From NCBI GenBank assembly GCA_964403335.1, contig CAYOFI010000006.1, forward strand, positions 1 through 64,000: a stretch of 64,000 nucleotides of DNA, read 5' to 3'. A model generated the notes under the pieces. The model saw only the letters and a list, made by a program, of their open reading frames with translations, did not search any database and was not told the DNA's origin. The position numbers and the translations under genes were made by a program. This DNA comes from CAZYAK01 sp964403335 (lineage in GTDB: Bacteria; Patescibacteriota; Gracilibacteria; Peribacterales; Peribacteraceae). Positions 25,044 through 34,063 of the stretch are shown one piece after another (position 1 is the first letter of the stretch; each line of letters opens with the position of its first letter).

Positions 25044-25390
25044 ACGGATAGATGGGGAGGGGTGCACGCGCGCAGCAGAGCGAGTGCGGAAGAAAGGGGA
25101 GGGGTGATGTGCCCGGCTGGGCAAGTCCTTAAGCTGCCTTTCTACGTCGTTTCGCTGAGTGCGGAGGATTCCTTGTCGTCCTGAGCGGAGACGAAGGACA
25201 GGACCGCTGCGATCGGTAGGAAGTGAAGTACGCCCTTTATACAGTCCTAAATGCCCTTTTGCAAGCTTTGCACTGCGAATATTGCATTTATTACAAATTA
25301 TGTTAATTTACCACTTGATCACACGGATGTGATGATCGCTGTCTGCTGCTCATTGTCATATTTACCCGTTCCGAAGAAAGAGGTTTAAAC
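25044..25390. other. 347-base divergent spacer between rpsB and the 25391 gene
   Basis: It holds the rpsB promoter (25236-25264), a long rpsB leader, and a repeat-like fragment CGTCCTGAGCGGAGACGAAG near 25170-25200. The part from 25260 to 25375 is markedly AT-rich. I see no gene in it. Confidence 0.5.
25236..25264 (-). promoter_or_regulatory. Promoter of rpsB-tsf
   Basis: Minus strand: TTGCAA (25259-25264), 17-base spacer, TATAAA (25236-25241). It lies about 190 bases before the rpsB ATG. Confidence 0.65.
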
Positions 25391-26179
25391 ATGGTCGAAC
25401 GCAGTTACGCGATGGGAATCGCGGTCGGTGTCCTCATGATCCTCGGCATCGGCTGGCCGGAAGCGGCTAGCCAGAACGAGGAGAAGGACAAGGCGAAGAT
25501 TGTCCTGAAGCAGTTCTATCCCACCCGCGTCCTCTGGACGTCGGGAGAGGAGAAGGGCGAGATCGAGGATGTGGATTCTGCTCTTGTCCTGCCGGGCAAG
25601 GCAGTCAGCGTTCAGCAGGCAGAGCGATTCGGTGGCACGTATAGTGCCATCTTCGTTCGCCACCGGCTGAATGGCGGCAAGATGTCTGACATTACGCCGA
25701 AAGCGTGGGAGGGCGAACTCCGCAAGGGGGACGTCCTCGAAGTCCACGTCGTCGGTGTCGCGGTGCCGAACCACTCCGTGATCGTCCCGTACAAGGACGG
25801 CGCGCTGATCGTCAGCGTCGTCTTCCCGGCGGCGATCCCGAACGGCGACGACTTCAAGGGTAAGGAGGAATACAGATCGAGCGCCATGTTCGTAGCCAAG
25901 TACGGATACAAAACGGTTTCGCGGAATCTCGCAAAATTCGCGCTGACCGAACTCGGAAACGCAAGGCCGAACCATGGCAAATTCCGGGATTCACAACAGC
26001 TCGCCGTCATCTTTCCGATGCGTGACGGCAAACCGCTGCCTGGTCAGGCAGCGGGGACCGAAGACGAGCTGACCGAAGCCATCGAAGTGGGTCTCCGGAC
26101 CATCGGCACCCATGACTTCGGCAACTCGACGTTCAACAACGAAGTCGAGAAGGCCAAGTTGCTCCTGAAGCAGTCGTAG
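25391..26179 (+). CDS. Unknown exported protein with a strong Shine-Dalgarno site
   Basis: I do not recognise this 262-residue protein. It has an N-terminal signal-like hydrophobic segment (MGIAVGVLMILGIGWPEAAS, residues about 8-27) and a soluble mixed alpha/beta remainder with no motif I can name. It has AAGAAAGAGG about 7 bases before the ATG, a strong Shine-Dalgarno site that most genes here lack. An AT-rich upstream region and a hairpin right after the gene (26207-26237) make it look like a self-contained cassette. Its base use is closer to average GC but its control signals differ from its neighbours. Confidence 0.7.
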   Translation: MVERSYAMGIAVGVLMILGIGWPEAASQNEEKDKAKIVLKQFYPTRVLWTSGEEKGEIEDVDSALVLPGKAVSVQQAERFGGTYSAIFVRHRLNGGKMSDITPKAWEGELRKGDVLEVHVVGVAVPNHSVIVPYKDGALIVSVVFPAAIPNGDDFKGKEEYRSSAMFVAKYGYKTVSRNLAKFALTELGNARPNHGKFRDSQQLAVIFPMRDGKPLPGQAAGTEDELTEAIEVGLRTIGTHDFGNSTFNNEVEKAKLLLKQS

Positions 26180-26206
26180 TTCAAAACAACTGACAACGCA
26201 GCAGGC

Positions 26207-26237
26207 GAAAGGGGCTGGCATGACGCCGGTCCCTTTC
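26207..26237 (+). terminator. Hairpin after the 25391 gene, terminator-like
   Basis: GAAAGGGGCTGGC-ATGAC-GCCGGTCCCTTTC forms a 13-base stem with two G-T pairs and a 5-base loop. No long T run follows, so it is terminator-like and not a textbook rho-independent site. It may serve both convergent genes. Confidence 0.55.
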
Positions 26238-26243
26238 CTCGTG

Positions 26244-27656
26244 TCAGCGCTTTTTTAAAAGTTCGATCAATTCCGTAATCGTCATACGTTCCTGCTTTAG
26301 CGTATCGCGATCGCGGATTGTCACAGTGTCTTTTTCGCCCTGCGCGGCATCTTCCCCAATCGTCCCGAAGTCGACGGTGATGCATTTGGGCGTGCCGATT
26401 TCGTCTTGGCGGCGGTAGCGTTTCCCGATCGATCCTGTGATATCGAAATCACAGACTAAGTCGGTTTCTTGTACAATTTTTTTGTACAGTTCTTCGGCCT
26501 TGGCGACGAGGTGTTCCTTCTTGCTGAGCGGCAGAATGGCGACGTCAATCGGGGCAATTCCCGGCGCGAATTTGAGGACGGTGCGCGTCTCGCCATTCGG
26601 GGTCGGTTCCTCGGTATATGCGTCGAGCAACACAGCGAGCGTGATGCGGTCGGAACCGAAGGACGGCTCCATCACGTGCGGGACGATTTTGCGCGTCGCG
26701 TCGTCGGGATCCGTGTAGTGCAGATCCTGTTTGCTGTGCATCTCGTGCTGCTTTAAATCGTAGTCCGTGCGGTATGCGGCGGCGGCGCAGAGCTCGCCCC
26801 AGCCGAAGGGGAACAGGTACTCGATGTCTGTGGTGCCTTTGGAGTAGTGCGAGAGTTCGTCGCTCTCGTGATCGCGCAGACGCAGACGTTCTTTGCCGAT
26901 GCCGAGCTGCTCATGCACAAAGTGCCAGCTGTCTTTTTTCCACGTGTCGAACACATCTTCCCACTTCTGTTTCTCGGCATCGAAGAAGTATTCGATCTCC
27001 ATCTGTTCGAACTCGCGCGTACGGAACGTGAAGTTGCCCGGGGTGATTTCGTTGCGGAAGGCTTTGCCGATTTGGGCTACACCAAACGGCAAACGCATGC
27101 GCATCGTATCGACGACGTTTTTGAAGTTCACGAAAATTCCCTGTGCCGTTTCCGGTCGCAGATAAATATCCGTACCTTCGCCTTCGATCACGCCTTGCTG
27201 CGTCTTGAACATGAGGTTGAATTTTTTGGCGGGGGTCCATTCCAATTCGCCGCAGTTGGGGCAGACGATTTTTTCCGCCTTCAGCATCGGTTCCACTTGC
27301 TCCAGTTTTAAGATCGCCGCCGCTTCCACGCCGATTTTTTCTTCCAGCAACTTATCGCCGCGGAAGCGCTCGTGACATTTTTTGCAGTCGACAAGTGGAT
27401 CGTTGAAGTTGCCGACGTGTCCGCTGGCTTCCCACACTTTGGGGTTCATCAAAATCGCCGCGTCCAATCCCACCATGTCCGTGCGTTTGTGCACAAACGT
27501 CTTCCACCAGAGTTTTTTGATTCTGTTCTTCAGTTCCACTCCGAGCGGTCCGTAATCCCACGTGTTGGCCAATCCGCCGTAGATGTCCGATCCCGCGAAG
27601 ATGAAACCGCGGCGTTTGCAGAGGGAATGGAGATGGTCGAGGGAGGGGGCGGGCAT
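26244..27656 (-). CDS. glyS: Glycyl-tRNA synthetase, dimeric (class II) type
   Basis: It charges tRNA-Gly. The 470-residue length fits the single-chain alpha-2 enzyme (GlyQS type), not the E. coli alpha/beta heterotetramer. Visible are the N-terminal motif GFIFAGSDIYGGLANTWDYG, motif 1 region WWKTFVH, a zinc-like region (CKKCHERFRGDK and CPNCGELEWTPAKKFNLMF), LRPETAQGIFVNFK, and motif 2/3 with FRNEITPGNFTFRTREFEQM and EPSFGSDRITLAVL. It is the first gene on the minus strand after a PrsW gene. Confidence 0.97.
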   Translation of the reverse strand: MPAPSLDHLHSLCKRRGFIFAGSDIYGGLANTWDYGPLGVELKNRIKKLWWKTFVHKRTDMVGLDAAILMNPKVWEASGHVGNFNDPLVDCKKCHERFRGDKLLEEKIGVEAAAILKLEQVEPMLKAEKIVCPNCGELEWTPAKKFNLMFKTQQGVIEGEGTDIYLRPETAQGIFVNFKNVVDTMRMRLPFGVAQIGKAFRNEITPGNFTFRTREFEQMEIEYFFDAEKQKWEDVFDTWKKDSWHFVHEQLGIGKERLRLRDHESDELSHYSKGTTDIEYLFPFGWGELCAAAAYRTDYDLKQHEMHSKQDLHYTDPDDATRKIVPHVMEPSFGSDRITLAVLLDAYTEEPTPNGETRTVLKFAPGIAPIDVAILPLSKKEHLVAKAEELYKKIVQETDLVCDFDITGSIGKRYRRQDEIGTPKCITVDFGTIGEDAAQGEKDTVTIRDRDTLKQERMTITELIELLKKR

Positions 27657-27663
27657 GGGGCAA

Positions 27664-27692
27664 GGCTGAGGATTAAGGCTAAGGCTAAGTAA
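27664..27692. repeat. Single-arm word repeat (GGCTAAGG words) upstream of glyS
   Basis: GGCTGAGGATTAAGGCTAAG and GCTAAG without a complementary arm. The two-arm version of the same word lies at 42692-42813. Confidence 0.6.
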
Positions 27693-27753
27693 GGAACCGA
27701 CTATACGCTACAGGGAAGGATTCCGGGGAGGACTATCAGAATAGTCGATTTTG

Positions 27754-27762
27754 TGCTATAAT
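27754..27762 (+). promoter_or_regulatory. Extended -10 promoter of the PrsW gene
   Basis: TGC-TATAAT (-10 at 27757-27762) ends 7 bases before the ATG at 27770, giving a leaderless mRNA. No clear -35. Confidence 0.65.
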
Positions 27763-27769
27763 AATAGGA

Positions 27770-29137
27770 ATGTCGGATCTTCTCTTTCCAGCGGGATTTT
27801 CGCTCACGCGGACGCTTGTGGTCCTGACGGCCGTGGCCGTATTGGCTGGTTTGGATCTCCTTGGCCGCGCGGGAAAGAAGCGCACGCGTTTTGCGTTTGG
27901 GGCAGTGGTGGGGACGATTCTGTCGGTCGGTTCAATGGAGGTCACGAAGATGCTCCTGGCCGATTCCGCGGTGAATGGCTATGCGATGGCGCTGGGGGTG
28001 CTCCTCCTTATTGTCGTTTGGCGCATTTTGTTCGGAACATGGGATGCGGGCACGAAGGCGACGGTGCTTGGTACGTTTCTCTTCTGGATCGTCTTTCAGA
28101 TGCTGATGTTGGAAACGGGCACGCAACGATTGGCGCACTTGATTGCGATCGGCGTTGCTGTCATTCCTGCGGCCGTGTGGGCGATGATTTTTTTGCCGTA
28201 CCACCGCGAGCGATTGAGCGTGGTGCTCGGCATGCTGTTCTCCGGCATGCTCTCCACGATCCCGATCTTGCTGTACGACGCGTTGCAGCAGCGGGGAATC
28301 GCTCTGGATTTCTTTCTGTTCCGCGTCGAACTTGTCAGTTTCAATCGCAGCGCGCACGCGTTCGTGGCGGATGTGTGGCCGAGTCTCTCCACCGTGGGGT
28401 TGTCGGTCATGACCGTGCTTGTCGCATTTCTCTGTGTCGGATTGATCGAAGAAGGCAGTAAGTTCTGGGTGCTCAAGCGGGGAGGGGAGCGGCACATCAC
28501 TTCCGTTGATGATGCGATGCAGCTGGCGATCCTCACGGCCATTGGATTCGCCTTTGCCGAGAACATCACGCCCACGGGATACTTCGTGGACTTTGTGAAG
28601 CAGTATCTGCTTGATCCCGTGAGCCGCGATTGGGTGTCTTTCGCGGGGAATGTCGCCGGCCGGTCCATTCTTACCAGCATGGTGCACATCGTCTCCACCG
28701 GCATCATCGGGTATTTCCTGGGGCTGGCGATCTTCGCCGGACCGTCGCTGCAGAACGCGGAGGCGAAAGGCCGCAAGCACCGCGTGCTGCGGTATATCCA
28801 TGATCTGTTCGGCATGCGCAAGGAAATGATCGTGCGCCGGCAGATGCTGCTGACGGGATTCGGTCTGGCCATCCTGTTGCATGCATCCAGTAACTTCCTT
28901 GTCACGCTGCCGGATATCTTGCCGGGCAACCCGCGCACGCTGGGGGATATCTTCGGCTCCGCGCCGGGCTCGCCGTTGCACTACGTCGCATTGCTGCTGT
29001 TCCCGACGCTTTTTTATGTGGTGGGCGGATTCTTCTTGCTGACGTATCTGTTTGCCCGTGCGGAAAACCAGAAAGAATGGGGGCACAACATTCAGCGCGA
29101 GTTGTTTGTGGCCGAGGAGGAAGCCGAGGTAGAGTAA
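27770..29137 (+). CDS. PrsW-family intramembrane protease
   Basis: A 455-residue multi-pass membrane protein (about 9-10 helices). The glutamate motifs of PrsW metalloproteases are visible: GLIEEGSKFW, then GFAFAENI, then HIVSTGIIGYFLG and later LHASSNFLV, which supply Glu and His residues for a buried metal site. PrsW-type proteases cut regulators such as anti-sigma factors in Bacillus; here the substrate is unknown. The N-terminus is extended with extra helices. The -10 lies 7 bases before the ATG. CtpA follows 31 bases later, so the two proteases may share a transcript. Confidence 0.9.
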   Translation: MSDLLFPAGFSLTRTLVVLTAVAVLAGLDLLGRAGKKRTRFAFGAVVGTILSVGSMEVTKMLLADSAVNGYAMALGVLLLIVVWRILFGTWDAGTKATVLGTFLFWIVFQMLMLETGTQRLAHLIAIGVAVIPAAVWAMIFLPYHRERLSVVLGMLFSGMLSTIPILLYDALQQRGIALDFFLFRVELVSFNRSAHAFVADVWPSLSTVGLSVMTVLVAFLCVGLIEEGSKFWVLKRGGERHITSVDDAMQLAILTAIGFAFAENITPTGYFVDFVKQYLLDPVSRDWVSFAGNVAGRSILTSMVHIVSTGIIGYFLGLAIFAGPSLQNAEAKGRKHRVLRYIHDLFGMRKEMIVRRQMLLTGFGLAILLHASSNFLVTLPDILPGNPRTLGDIFGSAPGSPLHYVALLLFPTLFYVVGGFFLLTYLFARAENQKEWGHNIQRELFVAEEEAEVE

Positions 29138-29167
29138 AGCCTCTCGTTCCCTGTACCGCACCTCCGC

Positions 29168-30796
29168 ATGTTTGATACGTTCACCTTTCGTCGTGATTTC
29201 CGTGCCGCTTGCACGGCTGTTTCCCTCGTCGTTTCTCTTGTCTTGGCGCCCGTCGCGGCACCTATCGGACATGCCGCCACGCCGCGCACCCGGACGAACG
29301 CCGAGACGCAAACGCGGATCCGCACGCCCAAGGCGTCCACCGTCACGCGCGGGGAATTCATTCAGCGGGCGGTGAAAGCCTTGCACGTGAAGAACGCCGC
29401 CGCATCCCGCACGATGCGCGCCGCGATCCAAGCCGCGGAAAGCCGCAAAGCATTGACGGTTTTCAGCGGCAAGCCCGACTGGAACAAGCCCATCACGCGC
29501 GGCGAAGCACTCTCCGTTATCGTGACGCTCACGGGCATTCAGAAGACGGATGCCGTCTTCCTGGATGATCTTCGCACCACGGCTCAGCAACAGGTCGCGG
29601 CCGCGGCGATTGCCAAGGGTTTGGCGACCGCGGAATCCTCAAAGCTGTTCGGATGGAAGACGTTGCTGACGGAAAGCGGCGCAAAAACTCTGCTTCAAAA
29701 AGCGGCCGAACTCGCTCCGCCATCCGTGCCGACGCTGACGGTTCCTTCCGGTGCGATCCAAGGCGGCGAGGAGAAGGTGCGCGGCGCCGTGATGGAATTG
29801 TTGGAGCGCGAATATTTGTATAAAGATCGCTTGGGATCGGGCGCCGCCACGGACGGAACAGTGGATGGATTGGTGGATGCGCTCCATGACCCGTACACGC
29901 AGTACCTGCCCAAAGTGGAGAATGAAAATTTCCAGACGCAGATCCGCGGTTCCCTGGAGGGCATCGGCGCCAACGTGGAACAGACGGGCGGCATTCTGCG
30001 CATCGTGACGCCGCTGAAAGGCTCGCCCGCCGAAAAGGCCGGATTGCTCCCGCGCGATCAAATCCTGTCCGCCGACGGCGTGACGCTCTCGGGCTTGTCG
30101 ATCGATGAAGCTGTGAGCAAAATCCGCGGGCCCAAAGGGTCGCAAGTGCTCTTGCGCATCCGTCGCGAGGGATCCGAACTCGACGTGCGCGTGACGCGCG
30201 ACACCATCCGCATTCCGGAAGTGGAAGTGAGCATGCAGGGCAACATTGCGGTGGTGAAGTTGTATCAGTTCGGCGATATCACGGAGGAAACCCTGCGTGG
30301 CGAAATGGAAAAGATCGCGGCGCAGCGTCCGTCGGGAATTGTCCTGGATCTGCGCAATAATCCGGGAGGACTGCTGGACACTGCTGGCACGACCGTCAGC
30401 AATTTCCTGCCGCTCGGCTCCCCGTTTGTCGTCATCCACTCGCGTGCCAGCACGGATACGGAATACACCCGCGAGACTCCCACCATCTCCATGGATATCC
30501 CGATGGTGGTGCTGGTGAATGGCGGCTCGGCGAGCGCCGCGGAGATCGTGGCGGGCGCGTTGCAGGACGCCAAGCGCGCGACGGTCATCGGTCAGAAAAC
30601 ATACGGCAAGGGCACGGTGCAGCAGGTGGTGCAGTTCACGGACGGGTCGTCGCTCAAGCTGACCGTCGCGGAATGGAAGACGCCGCTGGAGCGCAAAATC
30701 GACGGAGTCGGGATCATCCCCGACATCGTGGTGGAAAATACGAGCCGTACGGTGGACACGCAGATGGACCGCGCTATCCAGAGATTACGCTCGTGA
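29168..30796 (+). CDS. CtpA-type S41 carboxyl-terminal processing protease with PDZ and SLH-like region
   Basis: The 542-residue product has a signal peptide (about 10-37), an N-terminal SLH-like region (about 57-130; TRGEFIQRAVKALHV, WNKPITRGEALSVIV), a PDZ domain (about 255-345; LKGSPAEKAGLLPRDQIL), and an S41 protease domain. The catalytic serine is Ser456 (GGSASAAEIVAG) and the lysine is Lys481 (TYGKGTVQ), 25 residues later as in CtpA. Such enzymes trim or degrade exported proteins from the C-terminus. SLH would tether the enzyme to the wall. It follows PrsW by 31 bases. Confidence 0.94.
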   Translation: MFDTFTFRRDFRAACTAVSLVVSLVLAPVAAPIGHAATPRTRTNAETQTRIRTPKASTVTRGEFIQRAVKALHVKNAAASRTMRAAIQAAESRKALTVFSGKPDWNKPITRGEALSVIVTLTGIQKTDAVFLDDLRTTAQQQVAAAAIAKGLATAESSKLFGWKTLLTESGAKTLLQKAAELAPPSVPTLTVPSGAIQGGEEKVRGAVMELLEREYLYKDRLGSGAATDGTVDGLVDALHDPYTQYLPKVENENFQTQIRGSLEGIGANVEQTGGILRIVTPLKGSPAEKAGLLPRDQILSADGVTLSGLSIDEAVSKIRGPKGSQVLLRIRREGSELDVRVTRDTIRIPEVEVSMQGNIAVVKLYQFGDITEETLRGEMEKIAAQRPSGIVLDLRNNPGGLLDTAGTTVSNFLPLGSPFVVIHSRASTDTEYTRETPTISMDIPMVVLVNGGSASAAEIVAGALQDAKRATVIGQKTYGKGTVQQVVQFTDGSSLKLTVAEWKTPLERKIDGVGIIPDIVVENTSRTVDTQMDRAIQRLRS

Positions 30797-30831
30797 AGAT
30801 GGTGATTCTCATGGCCTGATCGCAGATTAGT

Positions 30832-31506
30832 TTATTGGTTTCTGGTTTCTGGTTTCTGGTTTTTTGTTCTGTTCTTCCACCGCCGCCAGTACATCCAGCC
30901 GATCACACCGGCGACCACGGCGACCATCAACACTTTGGTGACGGTTTCCAGCACATCGACCCCGCCCAAAAGTGATTGATACGCTTCGACTCCGGCGTAC
31001 CCAAGCACCAGGAAGAACAAGTTGCGGATGAGTGTGCCCAGGAAAGTCGTGATGATGTACACGCGCATGTTGATCTTGAGCACGCCGCAGAGGACGGACA
31101 GTAGCGCGCTGGAAACGATCGGCAATGAACGGAGGATGAACAGCATGACATCTTCCCGCGTGCGGCTGCGGATGTACTTTTCCATCCCCTGGATGTCGGC
31201 TTGGGAAATGCCCAGGAATTTGCCGAACTTGCCGACGACGATGTCTTCTCCTTTATCGGCGAGGACGTAGATGATCAGCGAGCCGATCGTTTTGCTGATG
31301 GCGCCGATGAAGGTCAGCCACAGGAGGAATATCCAAGGGTGTCCTGCCGCTTTTGCGATGGATCCCGCCGTGGTCATGACCAGCGGAGAGGGGATCGGCG
31401 CAATCACTTCTTCCAGAAACGCCCCCACGATGGTAAAAATTTCCACGGGAACGGATTGCGACCATGCCAAGAGGGTATTGATGAGGTGTGTCATGGGTCT
31501 GAGCAT
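30832..31506 (-). CDS. DedA/VTT-family membrane protein
   Basis: DedA proteins are membrane proteins of about 200-250 residues; some members flip undecaprenyl phosphate or other lipids. The N-terminal half has the family stretch FLEEVIAPIPSPLVMTTAGS; then multiple membrane helices with FILRSLPIVSSALLSVLCG. I chose ATG 31506 (MLRPMTHLINTLLAW), which lies 8 bases after a minus-strand TATTAT; ATG 31494 is an alternative. The last residues (KNRTKNQKPETRNQ) are encoded by a CCAGAAACCA-type repeat arm, not by conserved sequence. Confidence 0.88.
   Translation of the reverse strand: MLRPMTHLINTLLAWSQSVPVEIFTIVGAFLEEVIAPIPSPLVMTTAGSIAKAAGHPWIFLLWLTFIGAISKTIGSLIIYVLADKGEDIVVGKFGKFLGISQADIQGMEKYIRSRTREDVMLFILRSLPIVSSALLSVLCGVLKINMRVYIITTFLGTLIRNLFFLVLGYAGVEAYQSLLGGVDVLETVTKVLMVAVVAGVIGWMYWRRWKNRTKNQKPETRNQ
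30833..30868. repeat. Single-arm word repeat (GGTTTCTGG) inside the DedA 3' end
   Basis: TTGGTTTCTGGTTTCTGG and TTCTGG copies form the very end of the DedA reading frame on the minus strand. The same words occur between tsf and rpsB. Confidence 0.6.
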
Positions 31507-31514
31507 ACAGGGGG

Positions 31515-31520
31515 ATAATA
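31515..31520 (-). promoter_or_regulatory. -10 box of the DedA gene
   Basis: TATTAT on the minus strand, 8 bases before the ATG at 31506. It abuts the -35 of the opposite-strand promoter, so the two may interfere. Confidence 0.4.
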
Positions 31521-31549
31521 TTGACAAAATCATACTTTTAAAGTATAAG
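31521..31549 (+). promoter_or_regulatory. Sigma70 promoter of the coiled-coil gene
   Basis: TTGACA (31521-31526), 17-base spacer, TATAAG (31544-31549); the ATG at 31560 is 10 bases downstream. Confidence 0.75.
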
Positions 31550-31559
31550 TTTTAATACA

Positions 31560-32558
31560 ATGTCCATTGTTGACTCAGTACGATTGCGTGTGATCGAAGA
31601 TCCTACGGATCCGGAACCCAGAGCCGTATTTTATGACGCATGCATAGATCACGATGAGCCGATCGATGCAAATGCAATGCTTCTGCTGCGAGGCGATGAT
31701 GTTGACCATCTGCTTGATTGCCAGCGCACAGAAGTCTTGCAAGCTCTCCAAACGGTTTTTTGCCCGGAAGCGGCGGGCTTCATTGTCCCTCATGAATGGT
31801 TCTCTGAAGGAATGCAGCCCCAGGTGCTTGTTCTGCACAATACACAGGCGACTCTCCAGGAGACGGAGGCTGCATTGCAGGAGCTGGAAGAGCTGCCAGT
31901 GGATTCTCGTGATCCGTACGCTGTGGCTTTTTTGCAAAGTCTGCAGCAGGCACTGCGCTTCAAGCGCACGCAGCTTGTACTCATGAGCTTGCGCACCGCC
32001 TCACAGGGAAAAGCGAACCCGGATTACCAGATGCAACGTGAGTTTTACGCCGTGCGACGCCAGATTACCACCCTCCTATCCGAGCGCTGTCGCACGGTTG
32101 TGTTTCAGACGTTGGAAGAAATCCAGAATGCGTTTGCCGTACCCAGGATCCAAATACTGCATGCTGAAGTCGAGAAATTGCTGGAAGAATCCGAGAATCA
32201 ACAACCAAATGGAGAGTATGAAAACTTCGAAAATCTAGACAGGATGTGGCGGAGAATCCGGAACGCAGAACAGCTGATCGGCGATTTGCAGTCTCTGCAT
32301 GGTTCAACTGAGCGACAAATGCACAGAACGTTAAAAATACGGGTGGTGAAGCTAGAGGCGTCAAATTTGCGTAGTAAAGCTCGCACAATGCAGGAGGCAG
32401 AGTATCCTAATCGCGAAGAGATAGGAGCATTGGTGGAAGAATTGGATAAATTGTCGGCTAGAATCGAAGAGGAGGAACTTCCTCTGAAAAACACCTCGCG
32501 TGTTTTGCAAAGACTCAGCACCCAACTGGCAAGAATCATACGGCGGAAAAAAAGGTAA
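31560..32558 (+). CDS. Unknown coiled-coil protein, 332 residues
   Basis: I do not recognise this gene. The product is soluble, Glu/Gln/Leu/Arg-rich and mostly helical, with long coiled-coil stretches at about 95-160, 175-215 and 270-325 and a basic end (RLSTQLARIIRRKKR). There is no signal peptide or membrane helix. Codon use is visibly AT-richer than in the ATP-synthase genes next door. A consensus promoter precedes it, giving a nearly leaderless mRNA. It could be structural or DNA-associated, but that is only a guess from composition. Confidence 0.65.
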   Translation: MSIVDSVRLRVIEDPTDPEPRAVFYDACIDHDEPIDANAMLLLRGDDVDHLLDCQRTEVLQALQTVFCPEAAGFIVPHEWFSEGMQPQVLVLHNTQATLQETEAALQELEELPVDSRDPYAVAFLQSLQQALRFKRTQLVLMSLRTASQGKANPDYQMQREFYAVRRQITTLLSERCRTVVFQTLEEIQNAFAVPRIQILHAEVEKLLEESENQQPNGEYENFENLDRMWRRIRNAEQLIGDLQSLHGSTERQMHRTLKIRVVKLEASNLRSKARTMQEAEYPNREEIGALVEELDKLSARIEEEELPLKNTSRVLQRLSTQLARIIRRKKR

Positions 32559-32623
32559 AGACCAAAAAACAGAAATGATGAGAGCGATGATGCATACCAT
32601 AGTCCGAGGGCGTCTTTCAGGCC

Positions 32624-32652
32624 TTGAATGTCAGGCCCACATGCTCTATATA
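32624..32652 (+). promoter_or_regulatory. Promoter of the ATP-synthase cluster (before atpD)
   Basis: TTGAAT (32624-32629), 17-base spacer, TATATA (32647-32652), inside CCTTGAAT and CTCTATATAGC. The same two boxes with the same spacing recur before atpE. Confidence 0.75.
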
Positions 32653-32683
32653 GCGGTTAACTATCCTTCCCATTCCTTTGTCC

Positions 32684-34063
32684 ATGGCTGCATCTGGAAC
32701 AGTTTCGCAGGTCGTCGGCGCCGTCGTCGATTGCGCGTTTGCCTCACCAAAAGAACTCCCCGCCCTCTTTTCCGCGCTGACCACCACGGTCGGCGGCGAG
32801 TCGCTCACCTTGGAAGTGCAGCAGCACATGGACGGCAATATCGTCCGCGCCGTGGCGATGGGTTCCACAGACGGATTGTCCCGCGGGACGGCTGTGACCA
32901 ACACCGGTGCCCCGATCTCCGTGCCCGTCGGCCCCGAAACGCTTGGTCGCATGTTTAACGTCTTGGGCGACCCAATCGACGGTTTGCCAGCTGTGAAGGC
33001 GAAGAAAAAGTACCCCATCCACCGCGATCCGCCGCCGTTTTCCGAGCAGTCGACCTCCACGGAAGTCTTGGAAACCGGTATTAAAGTCATCGATCTCATC
33101 TGTCCCATCTTGAAAGGAGGAAAAGTAGGACTCTTCGGCGGAGCCGGAGTGGGCAAGACCGTTATCGTCAAAGAGCTGATCCGCTCCGTAGCCGCGGAGC
33201 ACGGCGGATATTCCGTCTTTGCCGGAGTGGGGGAGCGCAGCCGCGAGGGAAACGACTTGTACTTTGAAATGAAGGAATCGGGCGTCTTGGAAAAGACCGC
33301 CCTTGTCTTCGGCCAGATGAACGAGCCGCCGGGACCGCGCTTGCGCGTCGCCCTGTCGGGACTCTCCATGGCCGAGTACTTCCGCGACGAAGAGCAGCGC
33401 GACGTGCTCCTCTTTATCGATAACATCTTCCGCTTCACCCAGGCCGGTGCCGAGCTTTCCGCTCTCCTTGGCCGCATTCCGTCCGCCGTGGGCTACCAGC
33501 CGACGCTGGCCCAGGAAATGGGTATGGTCCAAGAACGCATCACCTCCACCAAAAAAGGATCCATCACGTCCGTCCAGGCCGTGTTCGTTCCGGCCGATGA
33601 CATGACCGACCCGGCCCCGGCCACGACCTTCGGGCACTTGGACTCGCTCATCGTGCTCAGCCGCGCCATCTCCGAGCTCGGTATTTACCCAGCTGTGGAT
33701 CCGCTCGATTCCACGTCCACCATCATGACGGCCGCCACGCTCGGCGAAGAACACTACAATACCGCGCGCGGCGTGCAGAAAGTGCTGCAACGGTATAAAG
33801 AACTCCAGGACATCATCGCGATCTTGGGTATGGAAGAGCTCTCCGAAGAAGACAAGCGCACAGTCCACCGCGCCCGCCGCATTCAAAAATTCCTCAGTCA
33901 GCCCTTCTTCGTGGCGGAGATGTTCACGGGTATCCCCGGCAAGTTCGTGAAGCGTGAAGACACCGTCCGCAGCTTCGCCGCAATCCTGAAGGGCGATTAC
34001 GACAGTCTGCCCGAACAGGCCTTTTACATGAAAGGTTCCATCGACGACGTCACCGCCGCATGA
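32684..34063 (+). CDS. atpD: F-type ATP synthase beta subunit
   Basis: This is the catalytic subunit of F1. The 459-residue product has Walker A GLFGGAGVGKTVIVKELI, the catalytic-Glu region GVGERSREGNDLY, Walker B region LLFIDNIFRFTQAG, and the DELSEED-equivalent MEELSEEDKRTVHRARR. I chose ATG 32684; a TTG at 32678 is possible. It is the first gene of the cluster, unlike the usual order where D follows G. Its last four bases overlap the atpC start (ATGA). Confidence 0.98.
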   Translation: MAASGTVSQVVGAVVDCAFASPKELPALFSALTTTVGGESLTLEVQQHMDGNIVRAVAMGSTDGLSRGTAVTNTGAPISVPVGPETLGRMFNVLGDPIDGLPAVKAKKKYPIHRDPPPFSEQSTSTEVLETGIKVIDLICPILKGGKVGLFGGAGVGKTVIVKELIRSVAAEHGGYSVFAGVGERSREGNDLYFEMKESGVLEKTALVFGQMNEPPGPRLRVALSGLSMAEYFRDEEQRDVLLFIDNIFRFTQAGAELSALLGRIPSAVGYQPTLAQEMGMVQERITSTKKGSITSVQAVFVPADDMTDPAPATTFGHLDSLIVLSRAISELGIYPAVDPLDSTSTIMTAATLGEEHYNTARGVQKVLQRYKELQDIIAILGMEELSEEDKRTVHRARRIQKFLSQPFFVAEMFTGIPGKFVKREDTVRSFAAILKGDYDSLPEQAFYMKGSIDDVTAA

